From: Ottelia alismoides
Lineage: Eukaryota > Streptophyta > Magnoliopsida > Alismatales > Hydrocharitaceae
NCBI GenBank assembly: GCA_037367405.1
Contig: JAZKJV010001873.1
Coordinates: 310,001-374,000 of the forward strand
Direction: 5' to 3'
Length of the DNA stretch: 64,000 bases
Shown: positions 23,152-34,378 of the stretch, piece by piece
How positions within the stretch are numbered: the stretch's first letter is position 1
Layout of the letters: every line of letters starts with the position of its first letter
Made by a program: the position numbers and the translations under genes
Notes under the pieces: generated by a model
Database searches by the model: none
The model's input: the letters and a program-made list of their open reading frames with translations, nothing else
Told to the model about the DNA's origin: nothing

Positions 23152-23163
23152 GCTCTGATACCA
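23152..23163 (-). promoter_or_regulatory. Copia E1 primer-binding site
   Basis: Minus strand TGGTATCAGAGC, a perfect complement to the tRNA-iMet 3' end, immediately adjacent to the 5' LTR. Confidence 0.95.
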
Positions 23164-23285
23164 TGTTGAAGGGAATTAGCAAGATGAATTCCATTAACCC
23201 TAGAGCTCTCTTATATAGGAGAAAAGCTCTATGGGAAATTTACATAATGAGGACAAAAAGACTAAATAATATAATTACTCTAACA
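23164..23285 (-). repeat. Copia E1 5' LTR
   Basis: 122 bp. In element orientation it starts TGTTAGAGTAATTATA and ends CCCTTCAACA. It is next to the primer site, which fixes the orientation. It differs from the other LTR only at about 23247 (AATG against AAAG). Confidence 0.95.
23209..23218 (-). promoter_or_regulatory. TATA box of Copia E1 promoter
   Basis: On the minus strand the 5' LTR reads CTCCTATATAAGAGAG, a good TATA box for transcription of E1. The same box occurs in the 3' LTR near 18190-18198. Confidence 0.65.
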
Positions 23286-25191
23286 GGAGATATTGACGGT
23301 GGTCGACGGTGACGGAGGAGAGGCGGAGTCGGCAGAGCTCCCAGCTCCTGGCAGAGGCGTGGGGCTGTTGTATGCAGCCGTGACCCCATCTTTTTCTCTT
23401 TTTTGTAATAATTTTTTGAGTAGCAACTATACATTTTTTCTTTTTGTTTTTTTTGAATTTCCTGTACCTACAATAAAATAAAGATAACTCGACTCTAGCA
23501 TGATAATTGTGCATGAACAATGTTGAATATGTGTCTAGCATAACTCGGTCAAAGAGATTAAATAAAATAAAAATAGGAGTGTAAATGGTTTTCGATCCGA
23601 CTAAATGGGAGATTGGATATGTATCTTTGACCACTGTGCATGAATAAAGTTGAATGATCATGTGTGGTGGAATGTGAAATGGAGAGATCAAGAATATGAG
23701 ATGGAAAATCGAGATTGACGGCAGATCAAATCGTGATGGGTGATAAAAAAAATTGATTAACTAAGATCTAGAAATATAAAATGACCACGAAATTAAAAAT
23801 GTGAAAAAAAATTAAAACTATGATTAACCTAAGTTAAGAACAAAAGAAGAAAAATGTATCTTACTGTGGGAGCTGAAAATTATGTAATGGCATCGACGAA
23901 GGACGATTCGCTATCACCGTAAGGCTCGGAGGATAAGCATCTTTCTACAACAAGAAGTTCTTAGAAATTAATCTCCTCTAACCAAAGATCGACCAAATAA
24001 TAATGACGGAGATAAGATCCATTAAAAAGAAGAAGAAATCCACAAAAGAAGATATATACAAAAAAAGAATGTGTTTAGTGGTTATTTAAATTAATTAATT
24101 AAAAATGGAATTCATAATAAAATAAAATAAATAAAATAATTAATTTACAAAAATTTATTAGCTACATTAATGGTGGTTATTTAAGGTATACAGTCAAATC
24201 TTATATACATGGTTAGTTTTCAAATAAAATGATTAAATAAATAAATCAAAATTTTGTAATTATATTAATTTAATCAATTAATGTTAGATATTATTTTTTA
24301 TGATTTTTATATAAGGAGATTAATTTTATACATATCATATACATATAATGTACAATATACACATATACAAATAAGGAAATAAATTTATATACATTTTTTT
24401 ATAAAAGTTATATGCTTTAAACAACTGTGAACAATATTTACAATTATCAAAATTATAATATGTACAAAAAAAGTAATAATAAATAAATACAATAAATAAA
24501 TGGTTAAATTACAAAACCACCTCAGTAAACCGACTTTTCAACTGTAATTCCAAAAATTAAGAAATCACAACCATTTTAAAAGATAATTTAATTTAGAGTA
24601 CAATGGAAGTGAGTTTGATTCGATTTGAGTTCGTATGGAGCCGGAATTGAACTTTCAATTATATAATTATGGCTTCTTCTGAGAATGGTTACTTTTATTT
24701 TATACATGATAAAAATTTTCAATTATTTTTATTATTTAGAAAATATTTTTATCTACAACTTTTGTTTTGAAAATTATTGAATTTGAGATCAATTTATATA
24801 TAAATAAAATAGTGTAAATTTTATACAAATATACAAAGAATAAATTCAATTATAAAAAGGAGACAATACTTACAAATTATTTTTGGATTTTTAGATTAAG
24901 GACCCTATCTCCCCCTACTTTATTCGTGGTCGATCAAGTCAAGTCTTGACCTTCTCTCGGGATTTGATCAGTTTGCATTTATTTCATAAATACATCCTTT
25001 ATTTATTTTATTTTATTTTATTTTATTTTTATTTTCTTCTTTATTCTTTTATTTGGATAGGAAAAATTATTAAAAAAGAATAATTAACAAATTCTTGCAA
25101 AATGATAAGTTCACGAAATTAGTGGGCATGTATTTAACTAAGGAAAGAAAGTTAAAATAAAAGAATAAAGACGATGAATCGTGGATTCATC

Positions 25192-25206
25192 ATTCCCCTA
25201 TAATTT
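25192..25206 (-). promoter_or_regulatory. Element D polypurine tract
   Basis: Minus strand AAATTATAGGGGAA directly before TGATGAATCC. It corresponds to AAGTATAGGGGGG before the LTR at 38697. Confidence 0.7.
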
Positions 25207-26076
25207 ACCTTTGTTAGTCCCTTAGCAAACACTTATTTGGAAAATAAGTGAAAACAAATATAAAGAAAAGAAAAAGGAAAGAACTTAGAACAACGTCGAC
25301 TTTTAAATTTGTCTTCATAAAATTGGAGTATAGAGCTCGATCAGACCTTTGGATTATTACTGTGGCAGAATCTTAATGGAAAATGGATTTAAAACCTAAC
25401 AACCTCTAAGTTCCATAAGACTCCTATTCAGGTCTTCTCAATAGTCAGGTTAGAACAGGTCTACATACACAAATTCTTATGACTATGAAACTTTATTTGT
25501 ACGGTGTAAGTGAAATATAGCACATCATCTCAAAAGTAGCAAAGAAACTACCTCTCTCAACGAGGTAAATCTAGTCCTCCGGTCTAGCAACTCTTTCTTT
25601 GAGGAGCGAGGATATTCCCTTCTAAGTTTAAGTACAACCAACTCAAGAAGAGGAGATGGAAAAAGGAATGGATGGTAACCAGTGTAGCTACCTATCCTTG
25701 GATGCATGGCAAGTGTAGCCAATTTATCCACTACAACCTTTTTATTTGAAGCTCTTATTTTTTATACTTGTATATACACTCCGGCAGGCATTTTACTTTT
25801 CAATCAGGCATGTCCACTTTTGCAGATTCTACATTTCTTTCTTTTTTTCAAATATATACAAGTGCAGCATGTACATAAGGAGTTTTTCCTCTTGAGCTAG
25901 TAGACTATCCCTCTTTTGAAGCATTATTGCAAAGCCATACCATCCTGTCTTTAGACCTCTTTGCGACTAGACCAGGTTGAGATGCACTTCCCTCCCTAGA
26001 GGAGGACAAGAGGTTCCTCTTAGATGTACTACCATCGTATGCTACTTCAAGCCAAAAGATTCTGCCTCCTCACTAC
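25207..26076 (-). other. Element D internal 3' tail, left of Copia E2
   Basis: Non-coding. In reverse complement it aligns with about 37880-38690 of element A (shared phrases such as AGGGATAGTCTA, GTGTTTGCTAAGGGACTA and GAGGAGGCAG). It ends at ACTAC, the left target duplication of Copia E2. Conservation between diverged families suggests a replication or packaging function, but no protein is encoded. Confidence 0.7.
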
Positions 26077-28601
26077 TGAAGGATGTGGAAATTATCCTCA
26101 AGCGCATCACGGAAGCGTGATCGTCGTATCGGATACGACGAAGAACGACTAATCGCACTAGTTGTTCGGTGCAGCGGAATTTAAAAAATTTTATTCGATG
26201 AAACCACATGATCCAAGAACCATTCTCAGATCGTTTCATCTATAACCACAACAAGTATAATGCAATACCTCTTGAAGAGTGGTTGATCAAGTCTCTAAAG
26301 AAAGAGACCTCCTGTCTAAAGTCCGATCGTCGGTGAGACCGCTTGCGAGCGCGGGGATGAACCGCGTTGTCCTCGCAATCCAAGAAGATGATCCAAGCGT
26401 GGTTGCTCCTGATCTCGTCGCACGAGATCAAACGTCTCCTTCGTGGGCGTAGCACACCAAGAAGACGGAGAAACCGAAGAACGTCGAAGCGGCAGCGCGG
26501 TGGCGATGGCGACGACAATTCCCTTCTCTAGGGTATGGTGGACGGCCACCAACAAGAGAGGGAGAGAGGGCTGGCGTGTATGAAGAAATGAGGGAGAGAG
26601 AGAGCTCCAATATTGCAAGTAATTAGAGAGCATAGTATGCCTATCTATTTATAGGGTTTTGGGATCCATGGATCTCAATCCATGGGACACATAAAATCAA
26701 TGGGTGAGATTGATTTGTGTCAATCCAATGGCCAAGATTGTTGTTGTCAAAAGCAACAAATTTAGGTCAAAATATATTTGACAAAATCAAATATAATTTA
26801 TTCCTAAATCAACCCAACAAATAAGGAGAGAAGATACATGGAGATTTTATCTCCATGTTCCTTCCAAGTGGACGGCCACACATTCCTTATAGGAATGATG
26901 TGCCGCCCCTTGAGATTGCATGGAGATTGCAATCTCATGGAAATCCATGAGATTGCATATCTCCTTGGAATCTCTCTTATTTATTTGCAACAAATTTATT
27001 GGGTTTTATTCTCCAAAAAATAATTCACAATTATCTTTGAGAATATTGCATTCTTGCCATGGAAAAAAATTGTGAATCATATTCACAACCCAAAACAACA
27101 TATAATTCATATTGTTAATTAATTACACAATGTGTATCCAATACACATAATAATTAATCAACACATATAAATTATAATTAGCTCTCTCTAATACATTATA
27201 AATCACATTTATAATATATTATGAATAATTGGATATTTCTATCCACATTATTCTTATCCACATTAATTAAATCACATTTAATTAAATTGGATAATTTCTT
27301 CACACATCAAGATGATTAAATCACATTTAATCATTATTTCTTCATTGCTTAGATCTTATGGAATTATTTTTGAACCCTTCAAGAATAATGCAATCTCTCC
27401 GCAGATACTTGGAGATAAGGACATGACGATTGTATTGTTCCACGTATAGTGACATGGATATTGAGATCGTATCTCAAATCCAGATCGCGGGCCTCCCATA
27501 GATGCTTGATTAAATCAAGACCGTAAATCTAATCTTCTCATTGTATCTGAATCATATTCAGATCAATGTCCAACACTTGGACCAAGATCAGATCACTTCT
27601 CTACTGAGAGGAGTCACTAAAATCCAGACCCGTTTCGTCACTCCCTAGGAATGGAAGCGTCATGGTTATACAATCGTTTATGATCAAATCACCCTCATGT
27701 ATTCCCAATACCTGTACATCCTGCATACTGGAAGACTCAGACTAAACCCGAAGTATTGGATCAACTTTATACTGTCTACTTCATGGTTTTTATCAGTAAG
27801 TTTCTCATTCGATCATTGGGAGTTGGTATCGATCATATACTTTCCAAAAGTGTATATCATACCTAGGTCTTGATCATATACTAAAAGTATATATCAAACC
27901 TACAAATTCAGTCAAGCTTTCAAAGCGAGACGACCATGCGCATGGAATTTGATTCTTCCCAATATCTCATGAGTGAGCTCATGTCTTCCGGTTCAGTAAC
28001 TGAACCTGTATGATCCCTTTGAGAGATCGTATTACTCATATGCCCTTATATGCACACCAGCGCGCCGGTGTATAGACCTTGATTAGGTCATCAACCTATT
28101 GGTCTGCCAAATGTACACACTCAGACATATAGTAACACATCTGTCTCCGGTCAGAGGATGTGTGCCTATATCATGACAGCATATGATATAGGACTTTGGT
28201 TATCTCGATCTCGTTAAGTCAACTCTTTGACCTAACTAATCTGACACCTCCGAATCTCTATTCCTATGCAGAGGACCTGCATCAAGAGGTCGGTCAGATA
28301 TCAACCTTCAGAGATAGGATTGCCATCTCCTACTCAGGCTGGAGATCATCTCTTAATAATCATTTGACGGTGCTTGATGAGTCCTCAATCTAACTCTTTA
28401 GATATTCATCCAAGCACCAGCCTCTATGATTCAATAGTTGAATCAACAGCTGTATGATCATCAAGATGGCCATGGTACATAACCCTAATTGTACTAAGGG
28501 ACCTATTATACAAATTATTCATTCTTCATTTCAGATCAGGGAATGATATTTGCAATAACATTTATTGCATAATGGCTCGCCGTGGGCTCGCATTTCCAAC
28601 A
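26077..28601 (-). repeat. Copia E2 3' LTR (left copy)
   Basis: Starts TGAAGGATGTGG and ends CATTTCCAACA on the plus strand. About 1.5-2% different from 53113-55635 by eye. In element orientation it starts TGTTGGAAATGCG. It includes palindromic runs built on GAGATTGCATGGAGATT at about 26905-26975. Confidence 0.93.
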
Positions 28602-29219
28602 ATCTCCCATTAGCCCAAAGAGCCATTAATGGGCTAATCATTTAAACCCGCACTTATGTGACAATCATAGACTATTTGGAAAATAGCTAGGTAAGCTGAT
28701 CAGTCACTCTGTTCCCGTGAGACTACGCCAAGTCCTTTTACGGTACTTGCATATCCCCAGTAACAGTGCTCGCATCCAATGCGAATGTTGCATCTTATGC
28801 AACCAATACTCAATCTAGTTAGTTACAGTGTCTTTGACACTACAGCTTAATAATTATCATAATCGGTATTTCCATAATCCTTATCAGAATATCCTTATTC
28901 CTGGAAATCTCTATCTCCTAAGGTATCTATAGTTAAGACCTTTTAGATCACTATCTATAAAGTCTTAAACTTTTGAAGATAAGACTTTGAGATCACTATC
29001 TCAAAAATCTTGTCATCTATGAAGATTTTGTTATTACTGCAACCAAGTGTTTTATTTCCATAGTAGGACTAGTAACAGTTTACTACTCCCACTGCATGGC
29101 AGCCACCTGGCTTTTGTACACATCTAGCACACACTTGGCTTCTCAGAACTGATGCCCAAGGGCAAGTAGTTCCAGCATTCACTTCCTCAACTCTTTGAGG
29201 TGTTATCCCTTTAGATAGG
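28602..29219 (-). pseudogene. Copia E2 RNase H relic and 3' end
   Basis: The part of E2 lying left of the nested Athila tandem. Around 28990-29110 the minus strand reads AMQWE, two stops, then TVTSPTMEIKHLVAV, which lines up with the Copia RNase H core (family form AVSW..KQ.TVVSLSTTEAEFVAA). The rest is too decayed to assign. A TGGGAGAT polypurine-like run abuts the TGTTGG start of the LTR at 28601. No frame longer than about 60 residues survives. Confidence 0.65.
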
Positions 29220-29220
29220 T
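29125..29220 (+). repeat. 96-bp duplicated E2 segment, left copy
   Basis: TAGCACACACTTGG through TTAGATAGGT, identical to 48131-48226. It lies directly before the first Athila LTR; its last T may be the T of that LTR. Confidence 0.9.
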
Positions 29221-32200
29221 GATGAATACCCATTCATCACTCTTTATTCTTATATTTTAGCTACAAAAACCTTTGCAAATACATGTAGATATATGTAAAT
29301 ATCAATAATTAGCAAAAGCATGCATCTTGTAAAAACATATAATTAGCATGTTTTTGTGCAAAAATAAAAGAATAAAGATGAAAAAGAAAAAGAGGGAAAT
29401 ATTTAGAATAAATATTGAGCAACCTAACCCAAGGGAGGGCTCAGCATGGGCCTGACCGCATAAAAGCCAAAGTAGAGGGAGATAGGGGCTCATGTGTACA
29501 GATTTATGTAAATAAATAAAATTATATTTTCCTCAACCAAAAATATTCTTGTACATATTTTGTATGTATTTAGAAACTCTTAAAAACAAAACAAAAATTT
29601 AAAAATCAAAAATGCAAAAATAGCCCTCCACCATGTGCATAAACCATCATCCCTTATTTATTTAACCCTATAAATAAATGTATTTATTTTCAAAACTTTT
29701 TGTAAATATTCTAGGGTATATTTTGTAAATAAAATAAATAACTTAAAAAGAAACAAAACAAAAAGCAAATAAAAATTACAAAATTAAAAATACAAAAATA
29801 CATTGTACATATACCATGTATATAGTTGTACATAACTATTTATTTAACCTATGTATATAAATAATAAAAATAAAATAAAAATAACCTTTTATTCCTCATT
29901 TTATTCTATAAATAAATAAAATATAAAATAGGAATAAAGTGTATAAAAATAAATAATTAAAAATTAAAAATCAAAAACCCTATATTGTATATATACCTAT
30001 GTATAGCTATATATTGTAAATACCTTATTTTTATTTCCAAAAATTAATTAAAAATCACCAAAAAATAGAAAAAAATAAAAGAAAAATATTTTGTGTTTTA
30101 AGTTTTTAGAAATTCGGTCATTTTCTAGCCTCAAATAAAGAAATAAAAATTCAATAATTGGCGACTCCTGATTGGTCCACGGGGGTTTGTTGACCCCGGT
30201 CAACTTCCCCCGCGGACCTTCCTCTTTCGCGGATCTGCGTTTGGACCCGATTTCTCGAAATTTCGTACGCTCGATCCGACCGCCATTTACCCAGACCCCG
30301 GGCTCCGATTAACCTCAGATCATCCAGGATCCTCGCCCGGGGTGGGTTTGGAGGATCCGAGCTCCGTGCCACCCGCCCGACCTCCTTCTTCTCGGATCTT
30401 CCACACTATTTAGTGTCGTCACCGGCGACCTATTCACGCGATCTTTGATCTTCCCCTCGGCGCCTGTGAGCTCCTCCATCATCCCTGAGTGACAGCCGTG
30501 GCCGGTGGAGTTGCAGCGAGGCCCGGGCAGCCGGAAATCACTGATCCGGTGGTAATCGCCGCCGTGCGCCGCCGCGAGCGCGCTGAGCCTCGGGGAGCTC
30601 GACGACCCCTTGAGGCAACGACCGGGAGCCTCATCGGCTCCAGCCCAGTCGAATGCGCCCATCAGGTAACTTCTTTAGCCAGTAGATTAGCTTAGCGTTA
30701 GGTTCTTCGATTCGCAGTAGCTTAGCTCCGCCACCTCCGCCAGCCGTCTCCGTCCACTCCCTTGATCATCCGACATCGCCATCACCTCCGCCAGACCCCT
30801 ATCCACCTTCTCCGACTCTTCATTCCCCCTGTCTCGCCCCGGAGCAGGGTCTCGGCTCTCACCCCTCCGCCGCTCGCCGGAGAGCCATCGCATCGCACCA
30901 CCGGCCACCTTCCGCCCGCTCTGACGGGTCGAGGCAGTTTGCCCTCGACCCCTCTTTCTTTCTGTGCAGGTTTCCAGGTCCATCGACCTCATCTGGAGGT
31001 CGGAGCTTCAGAGCACAGCAGCTCCCGTTCCTCGACGTCGCCGGAGTTCTCCTGAGCTCCTCGCCTCCATCGGAGTAGTGCATCAGGTGCGGACCTTCAT
31101 GGCGCAGCTTTCTAGCATCTCCTGAGCACCGGACGAGGACTACCGTACACGCAGAGGGCCGGCGAAGCTCGCCGGCCGTCAGTTCCTCCAGGTCCTTCGT
31201 TCACCGTCCGATCGACCTCGACACCCCAGTTTAGATCTCGGCCGTACATCCACGGGGCAGCACTCACCATCGGATCTCCCTGGGGTCGATCTTCACCGTT
31301 GAGCGACGAGGTTAAACCACGACGCCCATCAGCCATCCGATCTAGCACGTGGCTGCACCTCGTCCATCCGATCCGAGCCCGGCTTTCTTCGAAGACCCAC
31401 GTCGCAGCTCCTTCGTCCGATCATCCACGTGGACACATACCAGCCGTCGGATCGATTCGAGGGTCCCCTTTGGTGTGCGGCGCGTCAACTCAGTCGTTCG
31501 ATCTGCCACGCGTCGCGCATCCGTCCCTCGACATTAATAAAAGGGTAAATTACCGTAGGCCCCCCTCTTAGTTTATGTTTTTAGATTTAGTCCTGTAAAT
31601 ATTCTGAGTACTTTATTTACGTAGGGTAATTTGCACATTGGACCTCGCGCTTGTTTATATTTGCATTTATGCCCCTGTTTGTGTGAGCCACGTGCATCGT
31701 CACGTGTATATTTGGTGTAATTGCGCCTTTAGCCCTGTAGTTCTGGATGTTCTTTAATGAATGAAAACTTTTTGATAATTGCATTTATGCCCCTGTGAGT
31801 GTTGTATTTGCGCATGTGCGCCTTTTGAGCGGGTTATTTGCAACATAGCCCCTGGACTTTTTGGTACGAGTTACCAAAAGGTCCTCGGACTTGTTTTTCT
31901 TACATATAGGTCCCTGAGTACCCCAGGCACGCGCCTCGCGCGTGATTTCTTGGGTATTTTGCACCAGGACCCCCAGAACTTTGGGCATTTGCACTTTGGT
32001 CCCTTTGCATAGTGCCCCCTTGTTGTTTTTGAATAAAATATCAAATTACCTCCAAATTCGATGAAAATTTGACACATGGCTCCTGCCATGTTGTAGGATT
32101 TTTGAGAATTTTGGAGGACATTTCTGAGCTTATTTGTTATTTTAAAAATTCAAAAACGTTTATTTTTGGCACTGTTTCATTTGAAAAATCACAAAAAATA

Positions 32201-32965
32201 TAAAAACACCCCCAAAAATTCCATAAAAATTAGGGTTGTTTCTGTTTTGTTGGTTGATTTTCTAGCCAATTTTGGCTATTGTTCATTGCTTAAAAACCCT
32301 AAAAATTCAAAAACACGTAAACACTCATAAAAATCATATTAAATAATCTAAAAACCCAAAAACAATAATTTTGGTGCTCGAATTTTCCTTGTTTTCTTTA
32401 GTATACAGGAAAATTACCTCTAGGCCCTCTTGAGATCCTTAGATATTTTATCTTTGGGTTTTGGACCTGGCTGGACAGTACCTTGTCTTTTTAGCACTGT
32501 TTGATTTTTAGAAAATAAAATACACCTTATAAAAATCCCAAAAATTCACCAAAAATACTTAAAAACCTAAAAAACATAAAAACAATTTTTCTTGAATTTT
32601 TGCTTGATTTTTGATGCTTTAAATAAATTGCTCAAGTGTGCTTGTTTTCGTGTTTCCTTATTTTCTTTACATATTAAAAATCCAAAAAAAAATTTAAAAA
32701 CCATTAAAAACCACTAAAAATGTTTTCCCTTTTTCTCTGATCTGTTGACTACTTCGTAGGCCTTTGGCCAACCCGTGCTCCTTGTGTTCGACCCTGGGTG
32801 CTATACCAGGTTAATCTCATAGCTAGGACCGCACTTCGTGTTTTGATCTCTGATTTATCTCGCGGTTCGATATTTTTCTTGATATACCCATCCTCTGAGA
32901 TCCGGGTCGCAACGACCCTTGTTTTATTACCTTCACCCGGGTCTTGAGGGATTTTCGGGCTATCA
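29220..32965 (+). repeat. Element A first LTR
   Basis: 3746 bp, starting with the palindrome TGATGAATACCCATTCATCA and ending GGGCTATCA, three bases before the primer site. An AT-rich first third is followed by a GC-rich block (30170-31540), an array of degenerate repeats (31544-32010) and an AT-rich last part. Short frames in the GC-rich block have no recognisable domain. Position 29256 region holds the empty site for MULE2. Confidence 0.9.
31544..32010 (+). repeat. Degenerate repeat array in LTR1
   Basis: About ten degenerate units of 30-50 bp, each with an ATTTGCA-like word, then a short gap and GCCCCTG/GGTCCCTG, often followed by GGACTT. The array opens with GGGTAAATTACCG. The form is like the subrepeats in the inverted ends of MULE1 and MULE2. 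Confidence 0.6.
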
Positions 32966-32968
32966 GAA

Positions 32969-32986
32969 TGGCGTCGTTGCCGGGGA
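32969..32986 (+). promoter_or_regulatory. Primer-binding site of internal A
   Basis: TGGCGTCGTTGCCGGGGA, one base from the Athila-type tRNA-Asp site TGGCGCCGTTGCCGGGGA; the change is C to T at a CpG. Three bases after the LTR. Confidence 0.9.
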
Positions 32987-34378
32987 GCACGGCTTAGTAG
33001 TCATTTTTAGCTTTTTCCGCGGCTTTTCGAGCTTCGCGGCTTTTTGTATAGATTTTGTATATATATTTTTCTCACATTTCTGCCAATAATTTCTGGACTG
33101 ACCACTTTTCTCTCTGTTTCTTGCGAGGGCCCGAGGAGCGAGGGCGGCATTCCTAGGAGCGCCGGTGCACCCGAGCGAAGCGGAGGCGGCTCGTTTCTTC
33201 ATCGAGCAGCAGGAGAGAGCGAGAGAGAGAGAGAGAGAGCTGAGTGGGTGAGGATAGTTTAGGAATATTCTATTATTGTTGTAATAATACAGGACTCAGA
33301 GACTCAGAACTGTGCTTGACACCTAGCGGGTCTGTTTCGCCGAGCACCGGTGTGCTCGGGGGACCCTTTAGATTTTTCGCGGTTTTTCGCGGTTTTAGCT
33401 TTTTCGCTGCCTTTTCCGGTGTTTACGCGGTTTTTGCTCGAGCCCCTAGACTTAGGAATTTCTGATGCTTGTGCCGTAATTAGTAGGATCCACACACTTA
33501 ATTTCTTATCTGTTCCTATAGATCGTTAATTGGACCTACTGATAATAAATAATAAAAATAACTTAGTTGTTTTCCTGAGAGCCTCCGCGCCGCGAGCCTG
33601 CCCCGCAAGCGCTACTCCTGAACTCGACATGTCGAGAAGAGGAGGGGTGGGCCAAGACCGGACTCTTTGGATCGAGGGTGAGCGACTAAGTTAGACGGTT
33701 CTGCGCTAGGAATTGCTCATCTAGGACTCGGTTTTTCCCGCTTGCATCATTTAGGTAGTTTATTTCCTGTATTTAAATTCTGTGCGGATCACTTGCATGT
33801 AGAGTGCTGGAGACAAGGTACGCATTTCTATCTCAGCATGCATCATTGATTTCTCGCGCATCGGCTTTTTCGTCTTCTCCCCCCTGTTTTTGGACTAAAT
33901 AATCAGGAGAACCGAAAAATTCGTTAGGCATTTGTTTTCTATTTGAAAAATAGCTAAAAACAAAAACAATAAAATCGGGACTGCTAATCATACTTGACCT
34001 AAAAGACACTTCACGAAAAATCTGTCTTGGGGAGAGTAACCCCCTCCTTGTCTGGTTTGGATGAGCGAGAGAGTGATCCGCACATTAGGATAGAGCCTCC
34101 GATCTTTTCTTGACTGATTACCGGCTTTCTGTACGGGACAGTTGGTTGAGAAAGATCTGGATACCTATTGACCTCACGTAATCGCTCTGATAGACTGGAT
34201 GATCACCTAAAATAAAATCGACAAGATAATTGACCGATCCCTTCAGTCTTCAGCTCTGTGTGCGTAGGTGAATTGGGGGTTTGCTTGTTCATCTTGTTTG
34301 GTTGCCAGATCCCTTCGATCCTTTCTCATCTATTCCCCTCCCTCGCCTCCCTTCGTTTCTCTTCTCCTTGACCACTGG
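32987..34378 (+). other. Leader of internal A
   Basis: Non-coding leader of about 1.4 kb between primer site and Gag start. It has a (GA)n run at about 33213-33240 and a possible intron: AAG/GTACGC at about 33820 and a pyrimidine-rich TGTGTGCGTAG acceptor ending at 34267. Splicing is a guess from consensus only. Confidence 0.5.

Larger units (their letters stand above)
18144..23285 (-). mobile_element. Young Copia element E1, nearly complete
   Basis: 5142 bp with 122-bp LTRs at both ends that differ at one position, a perfect Met-type primer site, a polypurine tract and a nearly intact gag-pol. It sits in the left LTR of D. Flanks are AGAGA (18139-18143) and GGAGA (23286-23290), a 5-bp duplication with one mismatch. 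The right D LTR near 62360-62380 shows the uninterrupted version. One frameshift and one stop codon break the coding region, so this copy is probably inactive by itself but recent. Confidence 0.93.
16527..25191 (-). repeat. Element D 3' LTR (left copy), split by Copia E1
   Basis: Begins TGTTGAAAGTGATG on the plus strand (the CA end in element orientation) and ends ...GGATTCATCA at 25191, giving TGATGAATCCACGATTCATC as its 5' start. Removing E1 leaves about 3.52 kb. It aligns throughout with 60726-64000. Most of it is AT-rich, with a GC-rich block at about 17750-18143 and 23286-23390. Short frames inside carry no recognisable protein. Confidence 0.8.

Noticed and set aside
26240..26633. Open frames of 60-105 residues in the Copia E2 LTRs (also 53276-53669)
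   Set aside because: Repeated in both LTRs with differences, overlapping in three frames, lying in the CT-rich leader after the TATA box.
30150..31571. Many short open frames on both strands in the GC-rich part of the LTR (and again at 41082-42589)
   Set aside because: They sit inside LTRs, are under 116 residues, have no motif and overlap each other.
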